Assembly (NCBI GenBank): GCA_035772735.1
Contig: JASDFA010000016.1
Span: 150,362,501 to 150,426,500, forward strand
Source of the DNA: Datura wrightii
Taxonomy: Eukaryota; Streptophyta; Magnoliopsida; Solanales; Solanaceae
Reading direction: 5' to 3'
Length of the DNA: 64,000 nt
Part shown: positions 21,880 through 33,030 of the stretch, piece by piece
Numbering within the stretch: position 1 is the stretch's first letter
Layout of the letters: the number at the start of each line of letters is the position of its first letter
Made by a program: the position numbers and the translations under genes
The notes under the pieces: model-generated
The model's input: the letters and a program-made list of their open reading frames with translations, nothing else
Told to the model about the DNA's origin: nothing
Databases searched by the model: none

Positions 21880-23304
21880 TGTTCGGTGCGTTTGTTATAG
21901 GTAAAAACCGACACGCAAGTGCACGTGGTCAAACAAGTAATAAAGTGGCTAAGTAAGCCAAGTATCGAACCAAGGATACTCTGGATAAGTAAAATTGCTT
22001 AACTATACTATATTCTAGCTTTACTTCTAATTATGCTGACAACAACGTAACCAAAAGTTAAATAATTTTGTTTATAACTTATATACTAAAACTATTAACA
22101 AATATTTACTTTGAATTGAAACTATGGATATGAGCATGCCAAGGTTAAGAACAAGTAATGAATTTGATTATAATCATAATTTGGTTAATCTTTTCTTCAT
22201 GTTGCTAGCCAAGAACATTAGCCTAGAGATTAAAACTCTCGTATTTAATCTCACTTAAGAATCATAAACCATCCGTCTACATTTCTGTGATCAAATGCAA
22301 TTTATGACCTAGCAATACAATTTCGGTTCCTAAATTGACTAATACGGCTTTCAAGTATATTTCTATCAGGAAAGCACATCAAAACCCAATTTTCCCAAAT
22401 CAAGTTAAGAACAATACCCTATTAATTCACAACTTTCCAATTTCTTGCTCTCTCGAGTGAAATTGGACTTTTTAGATGTACATTAATGTCGGCCACACAC
22501 TAATGCAGTAAGAACAAGAATTAATAGAACAACATGGAAGAAGAAGAAGAAAACCATATAATTAACAATCAAAATTCATCACCATTGTTCATAACCTCAG
22601 TAAGGAAGAGAATTAGCCACTCATTTGTGGATTAATCATCCTAAAACAAGTGTTAATCATACAAACAATTGATTGAAAGAAGAAAGGAAGAGAGAAAATC
22701 CCTTAGCTTTTTCGTCCCTCAACTGCCTCTAACCCACGTCCTTGCTCCACCAAGTCTGAATTCATTAAAAATAAGCCTAAGTGTTCTATTTATACTATTG
22801 GGAATTTTTCCCGGAATAACAAGCAACGTATCACAGAGGCCAACGCGGAGCACTGCCTCCGTGAAACGGCGTGGACGCGGACCCTCACTGGAAATCCAGG
22901 GTCCGGGAATATAGCCTCAACGTGGCACGGAGGCCAACGCGGATGCTTATCTCTGTGCCATGGAGCTGTCGCGAGGCTTCACTGGAAATTGCCAATTAAA
23001 TCACCCTCCAGGCAGTGTGCCTCCGCGATGGTAGCGTGGCATGGCTCCATCGCGGAGCCCCTTTACATTGCGCATTCCAATGTCTTTTCCATGCTCGCAT
23101 CCAAGTCCAACTCCGATATTGTCCCAACATGCATTTTAGCTCCTAAAAATCATATTTTACCTGCAAACAAATGCTAATCATGTTGGTTAGTATAAATTCA
23201 CATTTTATTACCAATTACATGAAAATGTATACACATTGTATAACAAACAAGGCGAAAATGATACGTTTGAGTATCACTTGGGCATATAAATCTGCCCAAG
23301 ATCA
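21880..23304 (-). repeat. E1b 5' LTR
   Basis: 1425 bp, collinear without indels to 13414-14838 (offset 8466). Differences concentrate in CpG-type sites of the GC dyads, e.g. CGTGTCACGG here CGTATCACAG. Confidence 0.95.
22785..23061 (-). promoter_or_regulatory. E1b 5' LTR promoter cassette, partly mutated
   Basis: Counterpart of 14319-14595. TATAAATAG at about 22786-22795 is intact, the CTCCGCGATGG/CCATCGCGGAG dyad is intact, while the 13-bp and 12-bp dyads each carry two or more substitutions that break pairing. In the sense direction this is the copy that would drive the element. Confidence 0.65.
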
Positions 23305-23309
23305 GTACC

Positions 23310-23889
23310 AAATCAATTGCAAAATCAATCTCCGATTCTAGGGGAATACCAAGAAGTTCATCCGGGAATATGTCTAGAAATTCATTGACTATTGGGATGG
23401 ACTGGATAGTTGGGGACTCAGCTTGAACATCCTGAACCCTGACAATATGATAGATGCAACCTTTTGCTATTAACTTCCTCGCCCGAATATAGGAAATAAA
23501 CCTACCTTTTGGTGTGACTGCATTACCTTTCCACTGCTGTACTACCTCCCCTGGAAAGTGGAATTGAATAGTTTTGGTCCAACATTTTACATTAGCATAA
23601 CATGATGCTAGGCAATCCATACCCATAATTGCGTCAAAGTCAATCATTTCTAATTCTATCAATCTGCTAAAGTCTGGCGACCAACAACCTCTACTGTGCA
23701 CCCTCGGTAGACTTTTTTGGCTATGATGGAATCACCGACGGGTGTGGATACTGAAAAGGATCGCTGAAGCAATTCTGGCGTAATACCGAACTTACGGGCC
23801 ACTAATGGTGTAACATAAGACAAAGTAGAGCCTGGGTCTATCAAGACATACACAAAATGAGAGCAGATGTCCAGCATACCTATCACCAC
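23310..23889 (-). pseudogene. pol: E1 protease and PR-RT linker, decayed
   Basis: The 5' part of E1 pol. 23889-23659 shows the protease with YVLIDPGSTLSYVTPLVARKF; the catalytic Asp is in a DPGS context that I also see in E2 (LIDPGSTLSYITSLVA), so it appears ancestral for this family. After a frameshift, 23701-23310 continues with MIDFDAIMGMDCLASCYANV, TPKGRFISYIRARKLI and the pre-RT linker FLDIFPDELLGIPLESEIDF, then is interrupted by E1b at its TSD. RT resumes at 13408. Confidence 0.85.
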
Positions 23890-25209
23890 ATTCGGCGACG
23901 ACTCTGACTCCTGTCGTCCCGGTAAAGCATAAGTGTTGTCTGGACCGGTGCCTGAGCTAGATGGCGTTGATCTACCTTGCCCTCTGTCGGCTAAAGCTGA
24001 GGGCCTATGCCCTGTTGGAGATGCTGGGGCACGTGACCCTACTGAAGACCTATCATGTCGGTCCCGATCACTCTAACCCCTGGCTGAAAAGTCCCTCATT
24101 AGATGACCCTCCTGCCCGCAGATGTAACACGCAGAAGAACCATACCTACATGCCCCAAGATGACGTCGACTGCAAATAGGGCAAAGTGGCACGGTAAATC
24201 TACTCTGCTCTGACCCCCTCTGCTGCTGCGAGCCTGATGGTTGTGAACTCTCACCGGGTCCTGATTGTCCCCGACGACCTAATCTACTACCCTACTACTG
24301 CTGTCGAGGTGGGGGTCTGGGTGGTCTGCCTGCGAGTCGTGGCCCGAGTCCACGTTGGAACTCTGCGTGAAGGTCACTAGGTCTAACCCTGCAGCACTAC
24401 TCCTGATTTGCCCTATTTATTTCCCGCTGCCACTATCTAATCCCCTAGATACTTTGAGCAAATGCTTGAAAACGGGCAATATCCATATCTTTTCACAGAG
24501 TAGCTGTAATACAAGCCTCTACATATTCTGGATTCAGCCCCATAATAAATTGGTGCATCCTGGATGGCATGGTATCTACAAAAGCCGGTGTATATCGGGC
24601 CACGGAATCAAACCTTATAGCATACTCCCGAACGCTCATCGAGCCCTTCTCCAGATGAAAAAACTGATCTACCCGGGCCTATCGAATCTCCCGCGGCAAA
24701 TAATGATCCAAGAAGGCCTCTAAAAAGTTGGACCAAGTCGGAGGGGGAACATCTCTACCCCGAAACCTTTCCCAACTCTTCTACCATAATATTTCTATGT
24801 CCCGTAGTCGAAACACAGCTAACTCAACTGATTTTGCAGGTGCAACATGCATTACTTTAAAGATCCGCTGCAGCTGGTCAAAAAAGTCTTGAGGGTCCTC
24901 GTCCCGGTCCATCCCCATAAACTGCGGGGGACTCAGAGCAAGGAACTCTCGAACCCTCGAACTACCTCGTCCTCCTGAAGAATCCGCAACTACGGGTGCC
25001 ACTAGCTGATGTTGTGCTGCCATCATCTGAGCTATTATAAAAACAGCACTCCTAACCTCCTGATCTGATGGCATCGGTATAGAGATTGCTGGAGGCAGTG
25101 TCGACACATCTGCCGCTCTGGACAACTCCTGGCGTGGCGGAGAGTGCTGGGGAGACCGAGATGTAGTCTCCCTGTCGCCCTCAGATCGGGCCGACTCTGA
25201 CTGAGGCAC
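23890..25209 (-). pseudogene. gag: E1 Gag, decayed
   Basis: From the ATG near 25209: a Ser/Pro/Arg-rich N-terminus, then LSPPQFMGMDRDEDPQDFFD and QLQRIFKVMHVAPAKSVELA of the Gag domain. A TAG stop at 24783-24781 follows LRDIEILW; beyond it, in broken frames, SMSVREYAIRFDSVARYTPA-like, FIMGLNPEYVEACI-like and, near 24135-24095, a zinc knuckle CYICGQEGHLMRDF. The last Cys of the CCHC motif is Phe here, so zinc binding would be lost. Gag forms the particle; this copy is inactive. Confidence 0.85.
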
Positions 25210-25476
25210 CCTACTAGTGCCTTCTCCAGCTGCAACATCTAATTTCTTGCTAGTCGTGGTCTATCGTGCGTCCATCATTTCTCTGTAGAAAAGCAGATTA
25301 CGGTAAGCTTTAGGGACTCATCCCTATACAACATAGTTCTATAGTACAACTGGAAGAGAAAGAAGAGTAACCATCCTAACATGCCTCGCAGCCTCCTGTC
25401 TATAGCATGTGGTGCACAACACATCCATAGGCAAGACTCTACTTAGCACAGCTTGCAGACTCCTGGGGTACGGCTT

Positions 25477-25488
25477 GCTCAGATACCA
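25477..25488 (-). other. E1 primer binding site (initiator-Met tRNA type)
   Basis: The minus strand after the LTR end (…CCTGACA, then AACT) reads TGGTATCTGAGC, versus TGGTATCAGAGC expected for complement of plant initiator tRNA-Met. E2 has the equivalent TGGTATTAGAG at 43359. Confidence 0.85.
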
Positions 25489-25492
25489 AGTT

Positions 25493-27562
25493 TGTCAGGC
25501 CCCACCTTGGGAGGCATGACTGGCACCTGGTGCCCTACTAGGGTCTGAACTGATCTGAATGAGCTTACGCACCTTTGGTGCATGATTAACAATAAATCTC
25601 AAATCAAGAAAATGACAGGCTATATCTCGCCTGTAAACACAGCCCCCAGCCGACAAGGCCTTATAGCCACTTGTAAAAGAAAACAGCTGCCCAGAAATAG
25701 ATAATAATAGGGAATCCTATGCGGGCCGACAAGACCACGATGATGTCTAGTTATGATGGTAAAGTAAATCCAGCATGAACTAAGTTATGGCCGACAAGGC
25801 CGCTAACTAACAGCTAAACAAGGCCCCACATAGCCAACACGCAAGATAAAACACATATGGGCCCCACACGGCCAACAATAACTAACCGCAGGGAATTAGA
25901 ATAGTCTGCAAGCCTCTAGGAGTGATATACTGGTCCAGACAGGGTCCTGACCTACCCATAAACTGTACACACAAAAAGAGTCAACCTTCTAACTAGGAGC
26001 TTCGGGGGAAAGGAGCCGACTGCACTGCTAATCTAGCTGAAAACTAAGAAGGCCCTAATCCGCGTGTCTATCCACACCTGCAGGCAAGTAATGCAGCGCC
26101 CCAAGAAGGGCGTTAATACAATATGTATTGAATTTGTAACGCAGTAACTGTAAATAACTGAATGAACTGAAGATAACTGCAAAGAAGGGATAGGAATACT
26201 ACCTGATTAGCTGCACTTCTTACTGCCTAATCTATTAGTAACTAATGCAAACAAGAACCTTACCTGGCCCCTATAAGCCAGAAGGTACAGCCAGCACAGA
26301 ATAACCCATCTGGGGCCCCCATAAGCCCTGGTGAGTACACTTCAGTCTATATACCCCTAACAAGGTTATATTGAGTCATCTAGTAACTATAGCCATCCTA
26401 CCAGTCCCCTGGGTCTGCAATTGAGCCCGCATGGCCTCTGAGTTGTAGCTGTGTCTGAGTCTGGTGGACTCCTAATATCTGATATCTGCACCTCGGGCAC
26501 CAGGCTCGACAGGGGGTGTGGTGTAGTGCCAATGGCATAAAATAGTCCAACCATGGAATGGACTGTATGGGGACCTTGGACCCCATCTTCGTCCCTTGTG
26601 GACGGCATACCGCTCCTTGGAGCGACATCATCTCGCCCCTGGCAGGCGTAGACATAGCTAGTAACCCTGGGGTTGGTCAGACAAGGCTATACAGGCATAA
26701 TCAATCCCCAAACTAAGCATGGAATAGTGATCTCAACTAATAACAATAGCTAACCATAATAGATTTGCTTTTGATCTTCTTACCGGGATTCAGACTGAGT
26801 TATAATACTAAAAGAACTAACTTGCCGAAGACATTTGTCTTAACATACCTGGATCGCCGATTTTTGATTAGCTAGCGAGTTCCAATCCGCATTCAACAAC
26901 TTTTTCTAACTGTAATCGTATTACTGGAAGAATGAGACTAGTTTCAGTACTAAATTCGGCAAAAATGATAACTTTCTACATAAATATTAACTATATTTTA
27001 ACTTAACGGAACACGGGCGAAAACGTATAATTTCTGGAGAGTTCAAAAGGAAGAAATACTTACTTGAAGCCTGTGATCGTATAGAAATTAGTTTGGAGTC
27101 ATTCTGACAATTTTGACTCGGCGTGGTTACAATTTGCTGGCCGAATTTCACGAAACTAACTCTGTAGTAATGCTCCTTACGGCCTTAAACTTCGATACCC
27201 GAAGTTAATTTGAATTGGGGCAGCGTTTTGTAGCATAAACGGAGGCAATTTAATTGAAAATTCGGTGTCTCTCTTCTCTAACCGCGGTCTATTTTATTTG
27301 GAAATGATACCAATGAAAACATAGAACTTATATATAATTTGGGCAGTTGACACGGGGTCCATAGCAGGGACCCCAACGCGCCAGGGAGGGGTCCGTGACA
27401 CATTGCCCCTTCGGGCAGCTGGTCCGGCCCTCTCCCTTGGAAGCTTGACTCCGCGCTCATTCGACCTTTCCCCGGGCTCTTTCTCGTACATGTGGTACTC
27501 TAAAATCCTTGACTAACATGCGAATAAGCCGACTAGACGTTAGGAACTTACGGGGTGTAACA
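25493..27562 (-). repeat. E1 5' LTR (family A)
   Basis: 2070 bp, TGTCAGGCCCC to GGGGTGTAACA. Carries the family's terminal palindrome GGCACCTGGTGCC (about 25521-25533). Near-complete alignment to 8234-10343. Confidence 0.92.
27325..27425 (-). promoter_or_regulatory. U3 TATA box and GC-rich cassette, E1 5' LTR
   Basis: Minus-strand TATATATAAG at about 27329-27338; the GC block 27345-27425 includes ACACGGGGTCC, GACCCCAACGCGCCAGG and CAGGGAGGGGTCCGTGACAC. In E2 the equivalent block has GGCAACGTGTCACGGACCC, which is this sequence in the other orientation. Confidence 0.5.
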
Positions 27563-29690
27563 AATCAATTTTATGATAGATAGTCTAAAATGCATTTGAA
27601 ATGTCAATCAAGACATAAGAGAGTTGTAAAAATCTTAAAATGTTTGTAACATTATGAGATGATAATACGATATTATGAATTTTGGTCTACAACCTTAGCA
27701 ACAGATTGATTTGAGGCCGGTTTTAAGTTTGAAAAATTAATAATAAATATTTTGTAGAAGACAAGTAAAAGATTTGAGTTTTGAATGTTAGCACATAAAA
27801 ATATTTACATATATACACACATAATCTCTTTTGAAATCTTTGATTGGTATTACTTTCAGGAATATGTCAGTTTAGTTTAAAAATTTAAAATTAGATCTCG
27901 TAATTTTTTTTTTAATTTTTCACTAACTATATATTATGGGATAATATTATATATAATAAGAATTAAAAGCACACAATTCAATTCAAGTTTTAAAAAGATG
28001 AATTAACGGAGGTTTTGATTAAAAAAAATGAAACTTGTCAACGATACGAAAGATTGGAAAGGATAAAAATTTGAGAATAAGAAAAAATAAAAAATAACAC
28101 GTAAACGCATAATTCTCCCACCCATGACAAACATTCCCTTTATTTTGTTACTAATGAATATGTACGCGCTTCGCATGATTATAAAAATTATTTTTATTTT
28201 ATAAATATAAAAATATTAATTTTAATATTAGCTTAAAACATTCGTTTCCATAATATATAAAATGAGAATTGGAAATGTAAATGTGTAAAAAAATAAAATA
28301 AATAACAACTATTTACCTCCCAAATAATAGGAAAAAAAAGAAAGGAAAAAATAAAAATATATATACAATATAGGATGACATTGAGATAATAAAATTATTG
28401 CTGCAAAATGAATACTCCATATAAATAATGTTATTCAGAAGATCTGAGTAATTTAGTATTCCTTGTTATTTGGTTGCATCATTTTGTTTTGGACATCCAA
28501 TTTCACCAAAATATGTACAATTATTTATTTTTTATTCCTTGATCTCAAACCTAAAATTTCTTATTTTCCTCTCTACTTTCTTGCCCAGATCATACTCACA
28601 CCTACAAAATAGATAAACAAAAATATTATTCTTATAATTTTTGATTTGGTATTTTAGTTGCATTACTTAGGTCCGAAATTCAATTTTATCAAATATTTTT
28701 ACTTTTTTATCTACCCCTCCTTACACCAAACCCCAAAAGATAAGAAAAAATAAAAATAGGTAAGAATAATAAGAGTACAATAAAATACTTCTTATGTTTC
28801 TTGATTAGCGAAAAATTACAAACTTATGAGTGTAACCATCATACTACCAAACATACAAAATAATTAGAAATACAAATGCTACATTAGTAAAGAATATTTA
28901 TAACTTCTAATTCAATCTATCTTCTTTATAAGCCTCTTCACCATTTTTACATATAATCAAAACTAGATAAATATCAGGAGCTCAAAAAAAATATGAAGAG
29001 AAAGTAAATAGTACATAATTGATTAAAGCCACTATATCCTTAAAAATTTAAAAGACAAATAATCCACGTTTATATTTTTATTTTTTTAAATTCTCAATAC
29101 ATTATATGAAGTAATTGATTGTTCATAAAAAAATCTGTATTAAATACATAATGAGTAAATTTTTTTCTTGTTCGTTTTCTTAAATGAAAAAATTATATCT
29201 TCAATGATAAAAAAAATTTAAAAGTGAACAGAAACGACAATTAAGATGTCATCTAACTAAATGAAAAGTTTGTACAATATCTTATATACAAGATATTTTC
29301 AATTTGTCGCCTAAGATCCAGACTTTAGGCTTTTGAAATATAAGAAATTATCCCAATAATTTAAAAGGGGCTAAAATAAAAGAGGGGTCCTTTTGTTTTT
29401 TCAAAATTTGTTATTACCTCAAAAATTTGTTAATTTTTAGGCTTTTCGGTTTTTTTTTTAAGAATTTTTTACCCAAATATCATTTTTAAAAATCATAATT
29501 ACAAAAATTACAACTTCTTTAATAAAATTACATAAATACAAACTATTTAAAATATTATCTTTTTAATTACATTTTATACAATTTTTACTTTCCTAAAATA
29601 TCTATTCTAATTAAATATTAAAAAAAAGATATAATATAATAATTTAAATACACAAAATAATATAAAATACTCCCTTTTTCATCTTTTTTT
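27563..29690. other. AT-rich DNA, no gene seen
   Basis: Begins with the right TSD of E1. Long A/T runs, no ORF of substance. A segment near 28143-28180 (TTACTAATGAATATGTACGCG, given in part, and CTTCGCATGATT) resembles the 0.93-kb repeat ends in inverse orientation, but too weakly to call an element. Confidence 0.5.
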
Positions 29691-29694
29691 TTGT

Positions 29695-29910
29695 TTGCAA
29701 AAATTTCAAAAATCCTTCAAAAATTCCAAGAATTCCTCTATCTTCTCCATATTTATTTTTTCAAAAATTCCTATAATCCCTCTCTCTTCTCCATTTTTAT
29801 TTTCTCCAAAAATTCCTCTATCTTCCCCATATTTATTTTTCCAAAAATCTCTCTTTCTTCTCTATATTTATTTGATTTCCCAAGAATCCCTTTCTTCTCT
29901 ATTTTTTAAA
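29695..29910 (+). repeat. Degenerate 36-45-bp minisatellite
   Basis: Five to six units of the form CTTCTCCATATTTATTTT(T)CCAAAAATTCCTCTAT. The two long overlapping ORFs here (Phe/Ile/Ser-rich) are products of the repeat, not genes. Confidence 0.7.
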
Positions 29911-30489
29911 AATCAATTGTGATTTTATTAAAATTTACTTTTATTATATCGAAATATTTTAAGATCCTTGAATATTTTAAAATTTATTATAAAATTTTAT
30001 TAATAAAAAACGTGCATCATATAAAAAATAGATACACATATATGCTTCAATTATATAATATAATATATTGATACACATACGCATAATATAATTTATAGTA
30101 TATGGTGTCTAATATATATTATATTCATAATCTTTATATGTGAAAAACTAACGTAGATATAAATATATATTTAATACATGTATGATGTGTTTATTAATAA
30201 AAATTATGAATAATATAAAAAATAGATGCTAGATATATATTATATATTATATAATTAAAAAATAATTATAACTTTTATAATTATAATTTTAAAAAGTTAT
30301 ATTTACCTGACTTCCCTTTTTTAAAGTATTATGGCCACATGGGCCAAATTTTATTATTTATAATGTAAGCAAATAGGTCCAGTTCATTGACTTGACCCGA
30401 AAGTGGTCCATCCCAAATCAAAGGGAAAAAACAGAAGCAGTGAATAAGAAAGTGAAAGAAAGCTAATTAAAAGTTAAAAAGAAAGGTCG
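29911..30489. other. AT-rich DNA, no gene seen
   Basis: Many ATATA tracts and short repeats (ATACACATAT). Becomes less AT-rich after 30310. No element end recognised. Confidence 0.5.
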
Positions 30490-30946
30490 ATCTACTTTGG
30501 AAGTTCTAGTATATGCCAGATTCATGACTTTCCTTGTGTCTGTCGGCTATGGTGTCTTCTTCCTCTTTAATTTTCAATCTTTCCAAAGAAGCCACAATGG
30601 CCATTATGGATGCCCTCCTCACAGCTCTTGGTCAGATCAGGTGAGTACCGGTGTCTTTTCCAGCAAGCACAATCCTGGCCTCCGATTTCGTGGTCTTCGA
30701 TCTGGTCAGTTTCCTCTTTATGCGTGACGTGGTAGGTACTCTCAAACCCATCCCCAGAGACAGAGCCATCTGACCCCTCTGAAGAGGAAGAGGAGGAGGG
30801 AGAGGAGCCATCTGACTCCGATCCTTGTTCAGAGCATAAACCCTCTGTAAAAGAGGGAGAGAAATAACAACTGAAATCCCCTCCTCGTTTAGAGTTGAAA
30901 TTATCTCCTCGTTTACTTTTATTAATAAGTTACTTAATTTAATCAT
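30490..30946 (-). pseudogene. Unidentified coding-like island
   Basis: A block with clearly higher GC than its surroundings. On the minus strand one frame is open from 30946 to about 30490 except for TGA at 30632-30634: Leu-rich start, PLPPPLPLQRGQMALSLGMG, then a basic stretch (TSRIKRKLTRSKTTKSEARI), the stop, then a charged segment with SIMAIVASLERLKIKEEEDT. I do not recognise the family. On the plus strand ACAATGG at about 30594 is followed 45 bases on by CAG|GTGAGT, a textbook donor site, so a captured first exon on the plus strand is an alternative. A fragment captured by a transposon fits either reading. Confidence 0.3.
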
Positions 30947-31200
30947 ATTAAGTGTAATAAATTACTCTAATTTAATCATATTAATTATAAAGATAAGAGA
31001 AAAAAAGAAGTTTGTAACTGACATGAGAGAAACGTTATTAGCTAAATAAATGAATTTTAAAATTTCTTTTTATTTAAAATGAAAAAAAATTAAAAAAACA
31101 GGGAAAAAATAAAATAAGGGTCAGCATTGCCCATTTCTTTCTTTTATATATATATATAGATGATCATATACGTTCGTTAATTATCACAAATCAATAAATA
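30947..31200. other. AT-rich DNA with short TA tract
   Basis: Nothing recognised apart from a TA run at 31145-31158. Confidence 0.5.
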
Positions 31201-33030
31201 TATAAAAAGTAGACTCTGTCAAAACTAGAAATGGCTAAACAAGTCGTAACAACCCTCTGTCTTTGAGGCCCAGTCCGAGCAATACTTCAATACTTCCAAC
31301 TCACCCAAAATCTGTCAAGATTTATGCAAAGACACGAACATACATACATACAACATAATGAAGTACTCAAAACATGGACTTCACACAGTTGTAGGTCTCG
31401 AAAGTTTACATATTATTTTAAAACTGAATAAGTGGCGAAGCAAATAAAACACGGAATAATTCAATTATTTATTTCAAATCAAACCAATTCAATCAAGAAA
31501 CTTAAAATAGTTAATCAACGTTTCACAAGGGAAAAACACACATATAAACATAACTATAATATGCTAACCGCTATTTAAGGCTCAAATATAAATATAGGCA
31601 AAGGGATGGATTATCTGGAAAATAACAAACAACTTAGTAATTAATTGCCTTCATATTGGATCTTGAGTTTGGACTCTTAAACATAAATAACTTGGTGGTG
31701 GAATATTAAAGGCTAAAATACTAGACCAACTTTATATCAAACAAACTAAGTAGATCATTACTAATTTCTATAAACATGACAATTAGGCATTTGGGATGCC
31801 ACATGCAAAGAAATAAGAAGTGCGAATATATGATACTAATCTTTGTTCAGTTAAGGCAAGAATCCAACAAGTAACATCACTATAAATAAATCATTGTTAA
31901 GGCTAGTTCATATTTTAAACAGCCAGGTCAATTAATAGACATGATAGCTAACTAATTATCAATATTTGAAATGCACTTCTCATATAAGGACAAGAGATTT
32001 CTACTTTAGGAAGCTAACTAAGTATTTATCTATAATACTTTGATAGATAAATGCTCCTATAGGCAAGGTGTCTACAAAGAGCATATGATAAAGATACTCT
32101 ACACTACAACTGCTGAATTCTTGTTTTCGCACAATCCGCACAGAAATTATAAGTTTACATTTCGATAAGATAGCACATGAGCATGTTTCAAATAAATTGT
32201 TTTCAGATATTCAGACTTAGGGAAACAAAACGTGTCATATAAGAAGTTATCACATATTCAAATCAGAATGACTTGAATTAAGGCACCCAAAAGGTTGGTG
32301 GCATGATCCAAATAGGCGGATCATGCGGATATCTACATTGATTCTAATTCGATAGGAGAACTTCTTTTTGAAACAATATATATAAATATTATAATCTTTA
32401 TTAATTACATATACCATCCCTACTTTAGTCTTCACATTAAAAGCCTTTCAAAACTTAATAACTCTCCCAAAGATCTAGTTTAGACAGGTACAAGAGCTCT
32501 ACTTAGAATACTGACAATAAAAAAGAAGACACAGCTTCGCTTGCGGAGCGAATGCAAAAGATGATGTTGAGTATTGCCATATCAATTATGAGAGTGCAAA
32601 ACACCTGCCATGACCTACACCCCCCAAAAAAGGTGCAGCAAGGTAGTATCAGTACACCACACGTACTAGTAGGCATCATCAACCGACTAGGATTAGTTCA
32701 TGCAACAATATATAATTAACATGCAATCAACAAATACTAATCACAACTATAACATGCACTTATACCCTATCCAATGCATAAATCAATTCATCAATTCTGT
32801 TACACATTTATATTTTGTCAAATTCAACAATCAACTCATTAACTCTTACAGTGATCACATCTCTTTCCCTCGGAATCCTAGCAGCCCAATCCTAATCCCT
32901 ATACTGTTTTCTTGTCTAGCTGTTGTGGTTACTTGACCACTACAACAGTCTCGTAGCAGCGGAAATTTGCCCGTTGCAGCGGTACCCTTTTTAGGTAGTA
33001 ATTCGCTATTCAGGCACTTCTCTTTTTCAA
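31201..33030 (-). mobile_element. Family-B LTR/element, copy 2, first fragment
   Basis: From about 32430 it aligns with 791-1290 of copy 1 (GTAGTATCAGTACAC, ACTAGTAGGCATCAT, the CTGCAG-type GC block at 32921-32985, then CACTTCTC). 31201-32430 is non-coding and assigned here by continuity only. Interrupted at 33030 by a solo LTR whose TSD rejoins the sequence at 35163. Confidence 0.5.

Larger units (their letters stand above)
13409..23309 (-). mobile_element. E1b: young non-autonomous Ty3-type element with Gag, PR and accessory ORF
   Basis: Complete element inside E1 pol. TSD GTACC at 13409-13413 and 23305-23309; LTRs 13414-14838 and 21880-23304, both exactly 1425 bp. I count about 17 differences (~1.2%), so it is far younger than E1. 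Sense order from right to left: LTR, tRNA-Asp primer site (21857-21873), Gag (21717-20044), protease (20040-19345), hairpin motif (19287-19333), an internal U3-like block (18880-19062), accessory ORF (18009-16771), ~1.9 kb non-coding, LTR. RT, RNase H and integrase are absent, not just decayed: PR runs to a stop followed at once by the post-coding motif. The Gag/PR sequence and primer site resemble the Athila/Tat side of plant Ty3 elements. Mobilisation must have used enzymes in trans. Confidence 0.92.
8229..27567 (-). mobile_element. E1: Ty3/gypsy chromovirus-type LTR retrotransposon, decayed, split by E1b
   Basis: A complete but degenerate element in minus orientation. The 5-bp TSD AATCA lies at 8229-8233 and 27563-27567. 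LTRs are 8234-10343 and 25493-27562. The initiator-Met-type primer site abuts the right LTR and the polypurine tract abuts the left LTR. Between them, reading leftward from 25.2 kb, come Gag, protease, [E1b inserted], reverse transcriptase, RNase H, integrase and a chromodomain-like C-terminus. PR-RT-RH-IN order defines Ty3/gypsy; iMet priming, ~2-kb LTRs and the C-terminal motif suggest the Tekay/Del chromovirus group (inference). Without E1b it is about 9.4 kb. The two LTRs differ at about 10% of sites in a 100-bp sample I aligned by eye, so the insertion is old. Confidence 0.9.

Noticed and set aside
29691..29922. Two overlapping Phe/Ile/Ser-rich ORFs
   Set aside because: Both frames open because of a short tandem repeat; no start context or motif.
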